33,087 nt of DNA from Actinomycetota bacterium (GCA_003132585.1 PKYG01000063.1:1-33087), one strand, 5' to 3'; numbered from the stretch's first letter, positions 23,580 to 32,589 are shown. Program-made: numbers and translations. The notes: a model not told the origin generated them from the sequence alone.

Positions 23580-24722
23580 GTGAGCAGCGGGGCGAGCACC
23601 GACGCGTTGACGGCTGGCAGCAGTCTGGCGGGCGTCAGCGCTACCACGCCTGCGCAGGCGGTCGTACGCCTCAGCCGCGTCTCCAAGCGATTCGGCAAGG
23701 TCGTCGCCGTCGATGAGGTGAACCTCGAGATTCCTCAGGGGCACTTCACGACGCTGCTCGGTCCCTCCGGCTGTGGCAAGACCACCCTGCTGCGCATGCT
23801 CGCCGGCTTCGAGGAGCCGACGACTGGTACCGTCGAGATCGATGGGCGCGACATGCGGGGGGTGCCGCCGGAGCGCCGCCCCGTCAACATGGTCTTCCAG
23901 CGCTACGCGCTCTTCCCGCACCGTAACGTCATCGAGAACGTGATGTTCGGACTCGAGTCAGCCCGCGTCCCACGCCCGAGCGCCCTCGCTCGGGCGCGGG
24001 AGGCCCTCGCCACCTGCAACATCGAGAACCTCGAGACGCGGCGCATCAGCGAGCTCTCCGGCGGGCAGGCGCAGCGCGTGGCGGTGGCACGGGCGCTCGT
24101 CAACCGCCCCAAGATCCTGCTCCTCGACGAGCCGCTCGCGGCGCTTGACGTGAAGCTGCGCAGACACCTGCGGTTCGAGCTGCGCCGACTGCAGCAGGAA
24201 CTCGAGACGACCTTCCTCTACGTCACCCACGATCAGGGCGAGGCGCTCGCCATGTCCGACTCCATCGTCCTCATGAACGGCGGCCGCGTCATCCAGCACA
24301 GCTCGTCCCGCGAGCTCTACGACGCCCCCAACTGCGTCTTCGCGGCGACCTTCATCGGCGAGGCGAACGTGCTGAGCTGCACTGTCCGGAGCGTGGCGCA
24401 GGACGTGGCCGAGGTGGTGATCGACGGCATCACCATGCGCGCTTCCGCGCGCGGGCCCGTGCCGGAAGGCACCCAGGCCCACCTCTACGTACGGCCCGAG
24501 CGGGTTGCGCTGCGCCAGGGAGGCGAGGGGGCGGACCTCCAGGTGACGGTGACGGACGCCGCCTTCGAGGGCGGCATCGTGCGCTATTGGCTGACCGTCA
24601 GGGACACGCAGATCGAGCTGGTGGCGGAGACGATGGTGCGCGCCGGAGACGCCATCTTCCCGCCCGGTGCGAGCCTGCAGGCATCCTGGGAGGCGGGCGA
24701 GGCCCATGTCCTCCTTGAGTAA
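23580..24722 (+). CDS. ABC transporter ATPase (PotA-like)
   Basis: A 380-aa ATPase. Walker A is GPSGCGKTT (61-69), Q-loop Q107, signature LSGGQ (159-163), Walker B ILLLDE (179-184) and switch His217 in VTHDQGEA. The C-terminal 90 residues are a TOBE_2 regulatory domain, as in PotA and other type I importers of the spermidine/putrescine/iron class. GTG 23580 has GAGGAG 6 bases upstream, and 28 bases separate it from the binding-protein gene. The first 25 residues are low-complexity and precede the normal start of the fold, so the protein has a short extra N-tail. It powers the fused permease encoded next. Confidence 0.92.
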   Translation: MSSGASTDALTAGSSLAGVSATTPAQAVVRLSRVSKRFGKVVAVDEVNLEIPQGHFTTLLGPSGCGKTTLLRMLAGFEEPTTGTVEIDGRDMRGVPPERRPVNMVFQRYALFPHRNVIENVMFGLESARVPRPSALARAREALATCNIENLETRRISELSGGQAQRVAVARALVNRPKILLLDEPLAALDVKLRRHLRFELRRLQQELETTFLYVTHDQGEALAMSDSIVLMNGGRVIQHSSSRELYDAPNCVFAATFIGEANVLSCTVRSVAQDVAEVVIDGITMRASARGPVPEGTQAHLYVRPERVALRQGGEGADLQVTVTDAAFEGGIVRYWLTVRDTQIELVAETMVRAGDAIFPPGASLQASWEAGEAHVLLE

Positions 24723-26427
24723 GCGACGCAAGGACGAGCTGACGATCGCCGGCGAGCTCACGCCGCTCGGCGTCGTGCTCCTGCTGGCCTTCTTCGTGCC
24801 GCTCAGCCTGCTGTTGGCCTACTCGTTCTGGAAGCAAAACGGCTTCGACGTCGTGCACGAGTTCACCTTGGCCAGCTACGTGACCGCGCTCACCGACACC
24901 TTCTTCCTGAGACTCCTCTTCCGCTCACTGGTCATCGGCGCCGCCGTGGCCTTCTTCTCGGTCGCCCTCGCCTACCCCTACGCGTACGCCGCGACCTTCC
25001 GCTTTCCGCGGGCGCGAGGCGCGCTGCTCTTTGCGGCGCTGCTCTCCATGTTCACCTCGTACCTGGTGCGCGTGTACGCCTTCCAGACGATCCTCGGCGA
25101 GACCGGCGTCATCAACAGCGCCCTCAAGGGCCTGGGCCTGATTCACAAGCCGCTCTCGTTCCTGCTCTTCAACTCGTTCGCCGTCGTCATCACCCTGACG
25201 AACGTCTTCCTGCCCTATGTGGTCCTGCCGATCTGGGCGGCGATGCAGTCGGTCGAGCGCAACCAGCTCGAGTCCGCGCGCGACCTGGGGGCGAGGCCGT
25301 TCGCGACGTTCTGGCGCGTCGTCTACCCGATGACGAAGAACGGCGTGCGCGCCGGCTTCATCTTTGCCTTCGTCTTGGCAGCCGGCGACTACGTGACGCC
25401 GACCCTGGTCGGCGGGCCGAGCGGCACGATGATCGGTCGCCAGATCTCGGTCGCGTTCGGCCTGCTCAACAACTACCCGCTCGGCGCCGCGCTGGCGTTC
25501 GTGCTGCTCCTCGCCTTCGCCCTGACGGCGTGGCTCCTGCCGGCCCTCATCGCGCGCATCCCGCGACCGCCCGCGGTGCGCTGGGCGTTCTCGGCGCCCC
25601 TGCGCGCGAGCGACCACGTCCGCCTGCCGCTCTCGAGCTACTGGGCGCACGCTTACGTGGCCGCCGTCGTGTTGTTCCTCTTCGTGCCGCTCGCCATCAT
25701 CATCCTGCTCTCGTTCAACACGAGCTCGGTGCCGGCGTTCCCGATGCGCGGCCTCACCTTGCACTGGTACGCGCGCGTGTTCTCCAACATCACGTTCCGT
25801 GACGCGTTCTACACCAGCCTCAAGGCGGCGGCGCTGACGGCGGTGATCGCCGCCGTCCTGGGCACGCTCGCGGCGCTCGCCTTCGCGCGCCACAAGTTCC
25901 GCGCCAGGGGGCCGCTGATGGGCCTGCTCTTCGCCCCGCTGGCGATGCCGGGCCTGATTACCGGGGTCGCCATGCTCACCGTCTACGTGGCGCTCGGCGT
26001 CACCCTCTCGCTATGGACGATCACCCTCGGTCACCTCGTGTACGCGACGCCGTTCGTCGTGCTCGCCATCGCCGCGGGCCTCTCCGATCTCGACCCGGGC
26101 CTCGAGGAGGCGGGGCGCGACCTCGGCCGCGGCCCCTTCGGCGTCTTCCGCAAGGTGACGCTGCCGCTCGTCTTCCCGGTGATCGTGGGCGCAGCGTTCG
26201 TCGCCGCTGCGCTCTCGTTGGACGAGTTCATCATCACGAACTTCGTCTCCGGCAGCACCATGACTCTGCCGCTCTACATCTGGGCCAGGCTGCGTATCGG
26301 CGTGACCCCTGACACCAACGCTGTGGGGGCGCTCATCCTCGCGGGCTTGGCGCTGCTCTCGCTCGCCGCCTGGTACCTCACGCGACTGACGTCCACCTTC
26401 ATCAGCAGAAGAGGAGAATCGAAATGA
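24706..26427 (+). CDS. Fused ABC permease (PotB-PotC in one chain)
   Basis: A 573-aa membrane protein holding two type I importer permease units in tandem, residues about 10-300 and 310-573. Each has six or so helices and an EAA loop: ERNQLESARDLGARPFATFW in the first and DPGLEEAGRDLGRGPFGVFR in the second. PotB and PotC are usually separate proteins, so this is a gene fusion that fixes their one-to-one ratio. ATG 24706 is chosen over upstream starts because the 13 earlier residues are not membrane-permease-like and GGAGG lies close by. It overlaps the ATPase gene by 17 bases, and the next gene by 4 (ATGA). Substrate specificity cannot be read from it. Confidence 0.9.
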   Translation: MSSLSKRRKDELTIAGELTPLGVVLLLAFFVPLSLLLAYSFWKQNGFDVVHEFTLASYVTALTDTFFLRLLFRSLVIGAAVAFFSVALAYPYAYAATFRFPRARGALLFAALLSMFTSYLVRVYAFQTILGETGVINSALKGLGLIHKPLSFLLFNSFAVVITLTNVFLPYVVLPIWAAMQSVERNQLESARDLGARPFATFWRVVYPMTKNGVRAGFIFAFVLAAGDYVTPTLVGGPSGTMIGRQISVAFGLLNNYPLGAALAFVLLLAFALTAWLLPALIARIPRPPAVRWAFSAPLRASDHVRLPLSSYWAHAYVAAVVLFLFVPLAIIILLSFNTSSVPAFPMRGLTLHWYARVFSNITFRDAFYTSLKAAALTAVIAAVLGTLAALAFARHKFRARGPLMGLLFAPLAMPGLITGVAMLTVYVALGVTLSLWTITLGHLVYATPFVVLAIAAGLSDLDPGLEEAGRDLGRGPFGVFRKVTLPLVFPVIVGAAFVAAALSLDEFIITNFVSGSTMTLPLYIWARLRIGVTPDTNAVGALILAGLALLSLAAWYLTRLTSTFISRRGESK

Positions 26428-27575
26428 GCAGACTCCGTGTCGGCGTCGTCGGCCTCGGCGCGATCGCCCAGATCCAGCACCTCCCGAACCTCGAGCAGCT
26501 TCGCGACCTGTACGAGGTCGCACACGTCTGCGACCTCTCGCCGCGGCTCGTGGAGACCATCGGCGAGCGCAACGGCGTCGCGGCGCGCACGACGGACTGG
26601 CGCGAGCTGTGCGCGGATGTGAGCCTCGACGCGGTGATCCTCCTCAACTCGGGGTCACACGGACCGCAGGCGCGGGCGGCGCTCGAGAGCGGCCTCCACG
26701 TGTTCGCCGAGAAGCCGCTCTGCTTCACGGTCCGGGAGGCGGACGAGCTCGAGGCATTGGCGCAGTCCAGCGACTGCGTCCTGCAGGTCGGCTACGTGAA
26801 GTCCCACGAGGCGGTGATGGCCCGGGCGCGCGCCGAGGTCGAGCGCCTCGGCGACCTGCGCTTCGTGCGGCACGCTGTCTTCCATCCCTCCGAGGTGCAG
26901 CAGCAGGAGCACGTCAACGTGCTGCGCTTCGACGACGCCGATCCCGAGGCGCTGCGCAAGGCCGCGGAGGAGAACGCGGCGCTGGTGCGGGAGGCGATCG
27001 GCGACGTCGCGCCGGGGCTGCAGTGGCTCTACGGTGAGCTCGGACTGGGGTCGATCGTGCACTACCTGGCGGTCTTCCGCTCGCTCTTCGGGCGCTTGCC
27101 CGAGTCGATCATCGCGGCCTACGCGTGGCCCTTCGACCCGGAGAGCCCGCCGGTCGGCTGGGGCCCGGACGATCAGCTGCCGACGCTCAGCGTCTTCGCC
27201 TCGTTCGGCGCCGAGTGCCGCCTCGACCTCACCTGGGCCTGGCTGCAGCGTTATCCGGAGTACCGCGAGCAGATCGAGGTCTTCTCCCCCGAGGGAGGCG
27301 TGCGCCTGCAGCTGCCGCCCCCCTACCTCCATCACCGCACCGCGGCTCTGACCGTCGAACGCCTGGGCGCCGACGGCGAGCACGAGTCCGTGGGCGCCTC
27401 GGGCGGCTTCGACGCGGCCTTCCTACGCGAGCTGCGCGACTTTCACGCGGCCGTCACCGGCGCGTCCCCCGTCGTCTCGACTGCGGCCGACGCCCGCGAC
27501 GACGTGCGCTTCTGTCAGGAGCTCGTGGCGCGCGTCGCCGAGAGCACCGCGTCGGATGTGAAGCGCGTGCCATGA
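26424..27575 (+). CDS. Gfo/Idh/MocA-family oxidoreductase (probable cyclitol dehydrogenase)
   Basis: A 383-aa NAD(P)-dependent dehydrogenase. The nucleotide fold shows VGVVGLGAIA (residues 6-15) and the family's FAEKPL (E96-K97-P98). The C-terminal half is the alpha/beta substrate domain, with SIVHYL and WLQRYPEYREQIE. In inositol pathways enzymes of this family (IolG) oxidise myo-inositol to 2-keto-inositol, which fits the next genes, and MocA oxidises inosamine-type compounds. The protein is longer than canonical IolG (about 335 aa), so identity as IolG is not claimed. It overlaps both neighbours by ATGA. Confidence 0.87.
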   Translation: MSRLRVGVVGLGAIAQIQHLPNLEQLRDLYEVAHVCDLSPRLVETIGERNGVAARTTDWRELCADVSLDAVILLNSGSHGPQARAALESGLHVFAEKPLCFTVREADELEALAQSSDCVLQVGYVKSHEAVMARARAEVERLGDLRFVRHAVFHPSEVQQQEHVNVLRFDDADPEALRKAAEENAALVREAIGDVAPGLQWLYGELGLGSIVHYLAVFRSLFGRLPESIIAAYAWPFDPESPPVGWGPDDQLPTLSVFASFGAECRLDLTWAWLQRYPEYREQIEVFSPEGGVRLQLPPPYLHHRTAALTVERLGADGEHESVGASGGFDAAFLRELRDFHAAVTGASPVVSTAADARDDVRFCQELVARVAESTASDVKRVP

Positions 27576-28468
27576 GCATGTCCGAGCTGTCGCGCGGCGA
27601 CAAGGTGCGGAGTCTGCACTACCCAGCCGGCAGTCTCGCCGACGGCGAGGACGAGGTCGTCATCACGCCGCAGCGCGTGGGGTTCACGTTCGCCGGCTTG
27701 CGCGTCGTCCGCCTCGAGCCGGAGGCCACGCTCACGCTCAGGACGGACGAAGACGAGCTTGTCGTCTTGCCCCTCGCCGGCGGCTGCCGCGTCGAGACCG
27801 ACGGCCTGTCCGCTACCCTCCAGGGTCGCGACGACGTGTTCGCGCGCATCAGCGACTTCGTCTACCTCCCTCGCGAGAGCGAGGTGCGCATCACGGCCAG
27901 CCGCAGCTGCGAGCTGGCCCTGCCGTCAGCCCGGGCGCGGCGGCGCCTCGAACCGGCGTACGGTGAGGCCGAGGCTGTGGACATCGAGATCCTCGGCGCC
28001 GGCCAGGCGACGCGCCAGAAGAACAACTACCTGGCGCCCGAGGGCCTCCCCGCGGATCGCCTCTGCCTCTGCGAGGTCCTGACCCCCGACGGCAACTGGT
28101 CGTCCTATCCGCCCCACAAGCACGACGACCCGTCGACGGGCGAGTCGGTGCTCGAGGAGATCTACTACTACCGCCTCGGCGGTGGGCCGTCCGCCTACGG
28201 CTGCCACCGCACCTACGACCTCGAGCAGGGCTGGGACGTGACGGTGACCGTGCGCAGCGGCGATGTCTTCCTCGTGCCGCGCGGCTACCACGGGCCATGC
28301 ATGGCGGCGCCGGGCTACCCGATGTGGTACCTCAACGTGCTCGCGGGGTCTGCGGCCGAGCGCTCGCTCCTCGTCGCCGACGACCCCGACCAGCACTGGA
28401 TACGCGAGTCGTGGCGGACGCAGGCGACGGACCTGCGGATCCCGATGACGACGGCGGCAGCGCGATGA
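27572..28468 (+). CDS. iolB: 5-deoxy-glucuronate isomerase
   Basis: A 298-aa bicupin that converts 5-deoxy-glucuronate to 2-deoxy-5-keto-gluconate in inositol catabolism. The C-terminal cupin has the metal-binding set NWSSYPPHKHDD (H182, H184) followed by GESVLEEIYYYR (E191, E195, E196), and a later PRGYHGPCMAAPGYPMWYLNV supplies the last His. These strings are characteristic of IolB. The start at 27572 makes ATGA with the upstream stop. The length is normal for the family. It directly precedes iolD. Confidence 0.93.
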   Translation: MSMSELSRGDKVRSLHYPAGSLADGEDEVVITPQRVGFTFAGLRVVRLEPEATLTLRTDEDELVVLPLAGGCRVETDGLSATLQGRDDVFARISDFVYLPRESEVRITASRSCELALPSARARRRLEPAYGEAEAVDIEILGAGQATRQKNNYLAPEGLPADRLCLCEVLTPDGNWSSYPPHKHDDPSTGESVLEEIYYYRLGGGPSAYGCHRTYDLEQGWDVTVTVRSGDVFLVPRGYHGPCMAAPGYPMWYLNVLAGSAAERSLLVADDPDQHWIRESWRTQATDLRIPMTTAAAR

Positions 28469-30402
28469 GGACGCGTCGGCTGACGATGGCCCAGGCCATC
28501 ATCGAGTTCCTCGCCGTGCAGGAGGTCGAGCGCGATGACGCGCGCCACAAGTTCTTCGCAGGCTGCATCGGCATCTTCGGACACGGCAACCTGGCGGGCA
28601 TCGGGCAGGCCCTGCAGGAGACCCCCGACTTCCGTTACATCCAGGCGCGCAACGAGCAGGCGGCGGTGCACGTCGCCTCGGGCCTGGCCAAGCAAAGCAG
28701 GCGCCTGCGCACCCTCGCCTGCACCTCCTCAATCGGCCCCGGTGCGACCAACATGGTGACCGGTGCGGCGGTGGCCACCGTCAACCATCTGCCGGTGCTG
28801 CTCCTGCCCGGGGACGTGTTCGCGAGCCGGCGGCCCGACCCCGTGCTGCAGCAGTTGCAGGTGCCCTACGCCGGTGACGTCAGCGTCAACGACTGCCTGC
28901 GCCCGGTCTCGCGCTACTTTGACCGCCTCACGCGGCCCGAGCAGGCGCCGAGCGCCCTGTTGCAGGCGATGCGCGTCCTCACCGACCCGGCCGAGACGGG
29001 CGCCGTAACGCTCGCGCTGCCCCAAGACGTGCAGGCCGAAGCCGCCGACTTCCCGGACGAGCTGTTCGCGCCGCGGGTCTGGCACATCCCTCGCGCGCTG
29101 CCCGACGCGGCCGCCCTGCAGCGCGCTGCCGCGCTGCTGCGTGAGGCCGAGCGGCCGCTGATCGTGGCTGGCGGCGGCGTCCTCTACTCGGAGGCCTCGG
29201 AGGCACTCGCCTCGTTCAGTGGGGCGACGGGCATACCGGTCGCCGAAACGCAGGCCGGCAAGGGCGCGATGCACTTCGCCAGCCCCCTCACCCTGGGGAG
29301 CGTCGGGGTCACGGGGACGCTGGCGGCCAACGCGGTGGCTTGCGAGGCCGACCTCGTGCTCGGCGTCGGTACCCGCTACTCGGACTTCACGACCGCCTCA
29401 CACACCGTCTTCGCGGAACCCGGCGTGCGCTTCATCAACGTCAACGTGGCGGGCTTCGACGCCGGCCGCTTCGCCGGGTGTCCTCTGGTGGGCGACGCGC
29501 GCGCCACCCTCGACGCCTTGGCCGGCCTCCTCGAGGGCCACCATGTGGCGGAGCAGTGGACTGCCAAGGCCGCCACGCTGCACGAGCAGTGGGAGGCCGA
29601 GCTCGACCGCGTCTGCACGCCCCCCGACGGCGAGACGCTGACCCAGGCCGCGGTCATCGCTGCGGTCAACGAGGCAGCGGGTGAGGACGGCGTCGTGGTG
29701 AACGCCGCCGGGAGCCTGCCCGGCGACCTGCACAAGCTCTGGCGCAGCCGCCACCCGCGCTCCTATCACGTGGAGTACGGCTACTCCTGCATGGGCTACG
29801 AGGTGGCCGGGGGAATCGGCGCGAAGCTCGCCGACCCTGAGAGGCCGGTGTTCGCGATGGTCGGCGACGGCTCGTGGCTGATGATGTCGAGCGAACTGGT
29901 GACCGCGGTGCAGGAGGCAGTCCCGCTCGTCTGCGTGCTCGTCGACAACCACGGCTTCGCCTCGATCGGCGGGCTCTCGGAGTCGGTGGGCAGCGCCCGG
30001 TTCGGCACCGCCTACCGCAGACGAGGACCCGACGGGCAGCTGTCGGGCGAGCTGCTGCCGATCGATTTCGTCGCCAACGCCGCCAGTCTCGGGGCGCTCG
30101 CTCGCCGGGCAGACACGCTCACGGAGCTACGTGAGGCGCTCGCCGACGCGCGGAGCAGTGAGCGGCCCGTCGTCATCGTCGTGGAGACGAGCCCGGACCA
30201 CAGCGTCCCGAGCTATGGGTCGTGGTGGGACGTGGCCGTGGCCGAGCTTAGCACGATGCCGGCGGTCGCGGCGGCCCGGGATGCCTACGAGACGGCTCGC
30301 CTAAGCGAACGACCATTTGTTGCGCCGGCTGGGGATGGCACGTCAGCGGACGTGCAAGCTGACAGCTCACCGGAGCCGGCCGGAAACGGGAGGAGCCCAT
30401 GA
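28465..30402 (+). CDS. iolD: 3D-(3,5/4)-trihydroxycyclohexane-1,2-dione hydrolase
   Basis: A 645-aa thiamine-diphosphate enzyme that opens the cyclitol ring in inositol catabolism. The pyrimidine-side Glu is E64 in ARNEQAAVHVASG. The ThDP motif GDGSWLMMSSELVTAV and VLVDNHG (from about residue 466) provides GDG-x(25-30)-N. SVGSARFGTAYRRRGPDG and LPIDFVANAASLGA are family-specific for IolD among acetolactate-synthase relatives. The start is ATG 28465 (ATGA with iolB). A Pro/Gly-rich tail of about 30 residues extends past the normal end. It overlaps the next gene by 4 bases. Confidence 0.95.
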   Translation: MRTRRLTMAQAIIEFLAVQEVERDDARHKFFAGCIGIFGHGNLAGIGQALQETPDFRYIQARNEQAAVHVASGLAKQSRRLRTLACTSSIGPGATNMVTGAAVATVNHLPVLLLPGDVFASRRPDPVLQQLQVPYAGDVSVNDCLRPVSRYFDRLTRPEQAPSALLQAMRVLTDPAETGAVTLALPQDVQAEAADFPDELFAPRVWHIPRALPDAAALQRAAALLREAERPLIVAGGGVLYSEASEALASFSGATGIPVAETQAGKGAMHFASPLTLGSVGVTGTLAANAVACEADLVLGVGTRYSDFTTASHTVFAEPGVRFINVNVAGFDAGRFAGCPLVGDARATLDALAGLLEGHHVAEQWTAKAATLHEQWEAELDRVCTPPDGETLTQAAVIAAVNEAAGEDGVVVNAAGSLPGDLHKLWRSRHPRSYHVEYGYSCMGYEVAGGIGAKLADPERPVFAMVGDGSWLMMSSELVTAVQEAVPLVCVLVDNHGFASIGGLSESVGSARFGTAYRRRGPDGQLSGELLPIDFVANAASLGALARRADTLTELREALADARSSERPVVIVVETSPDHSVPSYGSWWDVAVAELSTMPAVAAARDAYETARLSERPFVAPAGDGTSADVQADSSPEPAGNGRSP

Positions 30403-31322
30403 ACGTTGAGGTATCGTCGGCGCCCTGCTCGTTCGGGGTCTGGGAGACCAACGTCGAGGAAGGAGTCCACCCGGAACCGGCGCAGTTCGTGCGGCTGGTG
30501 CGCGAGTGCGGCTACGAAGGGACCGAACTGGGTCCGCCCGGGTACCTCGGGAGCGGCGAGACGGTGGCCAGGCTCCTGCAGGAGGCCGACCTGCAGCTGG
30601 CCGGGTCCTTCTTGATGTTCCGCCTCTCACGGGAGGACGAGTTCCGCGAGGACCTCGCGGCGCTGGACGGGGCGCTCGCCGAGCTCAGGCTTGCAGCCGG
30701 CGACAACGAGCTGCCCATCGTCCTACTCGCAGACGCATTCGGCGCCGAGCCCGACAGGATGCAGTACGCCGGCGCCATCGAGCAGCATCCCGAGGCGTGG
30801 CTGAGCGCCGAGCGCTCGAAGCTGCTCGTCGCCAACCTGCAGCGCACCGCGTATCGCTGCCGCGAGCTCGGCTTCACCTGCTCGCTGCACCCCGAATACG
30901 GCAGCTACGTCGAGACCGAGCGCGAGATCACGTCGGTGTTCGAGGCCATCGATCCCGACCTGCTCGGCCTCTGTTTCGACACCGGCAACATCGCCATCGG
31001 CGGCTCGCGTCCCGCCGAGCTGCTCAAGCAGTACATGCCGGTGGTGAACCATGTCCACCTGAAGGACCTCGACCTCGGACTGCTCGCGAAGGTCCAGGAC
31101 AATGGCCAGGGGGTGGAGAGCGCCTGGGATGCGGGAGTCTTCTGTGAGATCGGCAGCGGCGACGCCCAGATCGCGGAGTGCCTCGAGGAGCTCGAGCGTG
31201 CCGGCTACGAAGGCTGGCTCGTGGTCGAGCACGAGCGCCCGCTGGTCGAAGGCTGGGCGCTCGAGGACGCTGTCGCCGCGCAGCGGGCCAACAGGGCCTG
31301 GCTGGCCGACTGGGGGGTGTGA
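30399..31322 (+). CDS. iolE: Inosose dehydratase (2-keto-myo-inositol dehydratase)
   Basis: A 307-aa xylose-isomerase-like TIM barrel. The start SSAPCSFGVWET and TELGPPGY (43-50) match the IolE pattern. Putative metal ligands are H164/E166 (SLHPEYGSY), D194 (CFDTGN), H220 with K222-D223 (HVHLKDL) and E277 (VVEHERP). WDAGVFCEIGSGD (243-255) is another IolE-type string. The enzyme dehydrates 2-keto-myo-inositol to the dione used by IolD. It is slightly diverged, so a related hexulose or inosose isomerase cannot be excluded. Translation is coupled to iolD through ATGA. Confidence 0.87.
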   Translation: MNVEVSSAPCSFGVWETNVEEGVHPEPAQFVRLVRECGYEGTELGPPGYLGSGETVARLLQEADLQLAGSFLMFRLSREDEFREDLAALDGALAELRLAAGDNELPIVLLADAFGAEPDRMQYAGAIEQHPEAWLSAERSKLLVANLQRTAYRCRELGFTCSLHPEYGSYVETEREITSVFEAIDPDLLGLCFDTGNIAIGGSRPAELLKQYMPVVNHVHLKDLDLGLLAKVQDNGQGVESAWDAGVFCEIGSGDAQIAECLEELERAGYEGWLVVEHERPLVEGWALEDAVAAQRANRAWLADWGV

Positions 31323-31379
31323 CCAGCAGGCGAAGTGAGTCGCTCGAGCCCAGACCCAGCCCGACCCGGAGGAGACCTC

Positions 31380-32516
31380 ATGCCCCCCAGTACCCCTGCG
31401 CCCTCACAGCCTGGAGAGTCGACCTCGGTCTCGAAGTCCCCACCACGAGAGCCGCTGCACGAGATGGCCGAGACCACAGCCACCGACTACTGGAACGACT
31501 CCTGCTCAACAGAGGAGCTGACCTACGCCATCGAGCGCGGCGCTGTGGGCGCCACTACCAACCCGACCATCGTCGGAGAGGTGCTGAAGAAGGAGATGCA
31601 CCTGTGGCGGGAGCGCATCGGCGAGATCATCGTCGAGCATCCGACCTGGACCGAGGATGAGGTAACGTGGAGGCTGATCGAGGAGATGGCGCAGCACGGC
31701 GCCGAGCTGCTGCTCCCCGTCTTTGAGCGCGAGGGCGGGGCGAAGGGCCGGCTCTCCATCCAGACGGACCCACGCTACTACAGGGATGCCGCCCGCATCA
31801 CCGAGCAAGCAGTGCGCTTCGCCGCCCTCGCGCCCAACATGCAGGTGAAGATTGCCGTCACGCAGGCCGGCGTCGCCGCCATCGAGGAGGCCACGGCGGC
31901 TGGCGTCAATATCAACGCCACCGTGTGTTTCACGGTCCCCCAGGCGCTCGCAGTCGCCGATGCGGTGGAGCGCGGCCTCGAGCGGCGGCGGGCTGCCGGT
32001 GAGGACGTCGAGTCCATGACACCGGTGTGCACCTTGATGGTCGGGCGCCTCGATGACTGGCTGCAAGTGCTGGTCAAGCGCGACGGCATCGTCGCCGACC
32101 CCGGCATCGTGCACTGGGCGGGCGTGGCCTGCCTGAAGAAGGCCTACGGCATCTTCGGGGAGCGTGGTTACCGGACGAGGCTCCTGGCAGCGGCCTACCG
32201 TCACCACCTGCACTGGTCGGAGCTGATCGGCGGCGACGTCATCCTCACTATCCCCTGCGCTTGGCAGCGCCTGTTCAACGCCTCCGACATCGAGGTGGTG
32301 CCGCGCATGGAGGAGCCCGTGCCGGCAGAGATCCTCGACGAGCTCTACCGCCGCTTCCCCGACTTCCGTCGTGCTCATGACGAGGGCGGCATGCCGGTCG
32401 AGGAGTTCGAAGCTTACGGGCCCACCGCCCGCACGCTGCGCGGGTTCATCGCCTCCTACCACGACCTCGCTGCCGTGGTGCGCGACTTCATGTTGCCGGA
32501 CCCGGCCGTGAGGTAG
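31380..32516 (+). CDS. Transaldolase-family protein in cyclitol operon
   Basis: A 378-aa class I aldolase/transaldolase. GATTNPTIV (residues 57-65), the acidic D40 near the start of the barrel and the Schiff-base strand MQVKIAVT (K157) followed by INATVCFTVPQAL are the family hallmarks. The gene is the last of the operon before a terminator, with 57 bases between it and iolE. ATG 31380 is chosen over an in-frame start at 31335 because GGAGGAGA lies 5 bases upstream. The usual inositol pathway uses a kinase and a class II aldolase (IolC, IolJ) at this stage; neither is seen here. The length exceeds plain TalB (about 317 aa) because of an N-terminal extension and insertions. Its substrate is open. 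Confidence 0.88.
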   Translation: MPPSTPAPSQPGESTSVSKSPPREPLHEMAETTATDYWNDSCSTEELTYAIERGAVGATTNPTIVGEVLKKEMHLWRERIGEIIVEHPTWTEDEVTWRLIEEMAQHGAELLLPVFEREGGAKGRLSIQTDPRYYRDAARITEQAVRFAALAPNMQVKIAVTQAGVAAIEEATAAGVNINATVCFTVPQALAVADAVERGLERRRAAGEDVESMTPVCTLMVGRLDDWLQVLVKRDGIVADPGIVHWAGVACLKKAYGIFGERGYRTRLLAAAYRHHLHWSELIGGDVILTIPCAWQRLFNASDIEVVPRMEEPVPAEILDELYRRFPDFRRAHDEGGMPVEEFEAYGPTARTLRGFIASYHDLAAVVRDFMLPDPAVR

Positions 32517-32529
32517 GTCATCCCCAACG

Positions 32530-32570
32530 CGCAGCGGTCTGCGCAAGCTTGACGCAGGCCGCTGCGTTTC
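32530..32570 (+). terminator. Terminator of the transport-cyclitol operon
   Basis: CGCAGCGGTCTGCG (32530-32543) pairs with CGCAGGCCGCTGCG (32553-32566), 14 pairs with one G-U, around a 9-base loop, followed by TTTC. It starts 14 bases after the transaldolase stop. The T run is short, but the stem is very stable. Confidence 0.75.
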
Positions 32571-32589
32571 CCCCCTGCAAACTGTCGCG

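Noticed and set aside
24925-25893. Long Glu/Arg-rich minus-strand frame opposite the permease
   Set aside because: Typical antisense frame of GC-rich membrane protein DNA, with no family motif or ribosome site.
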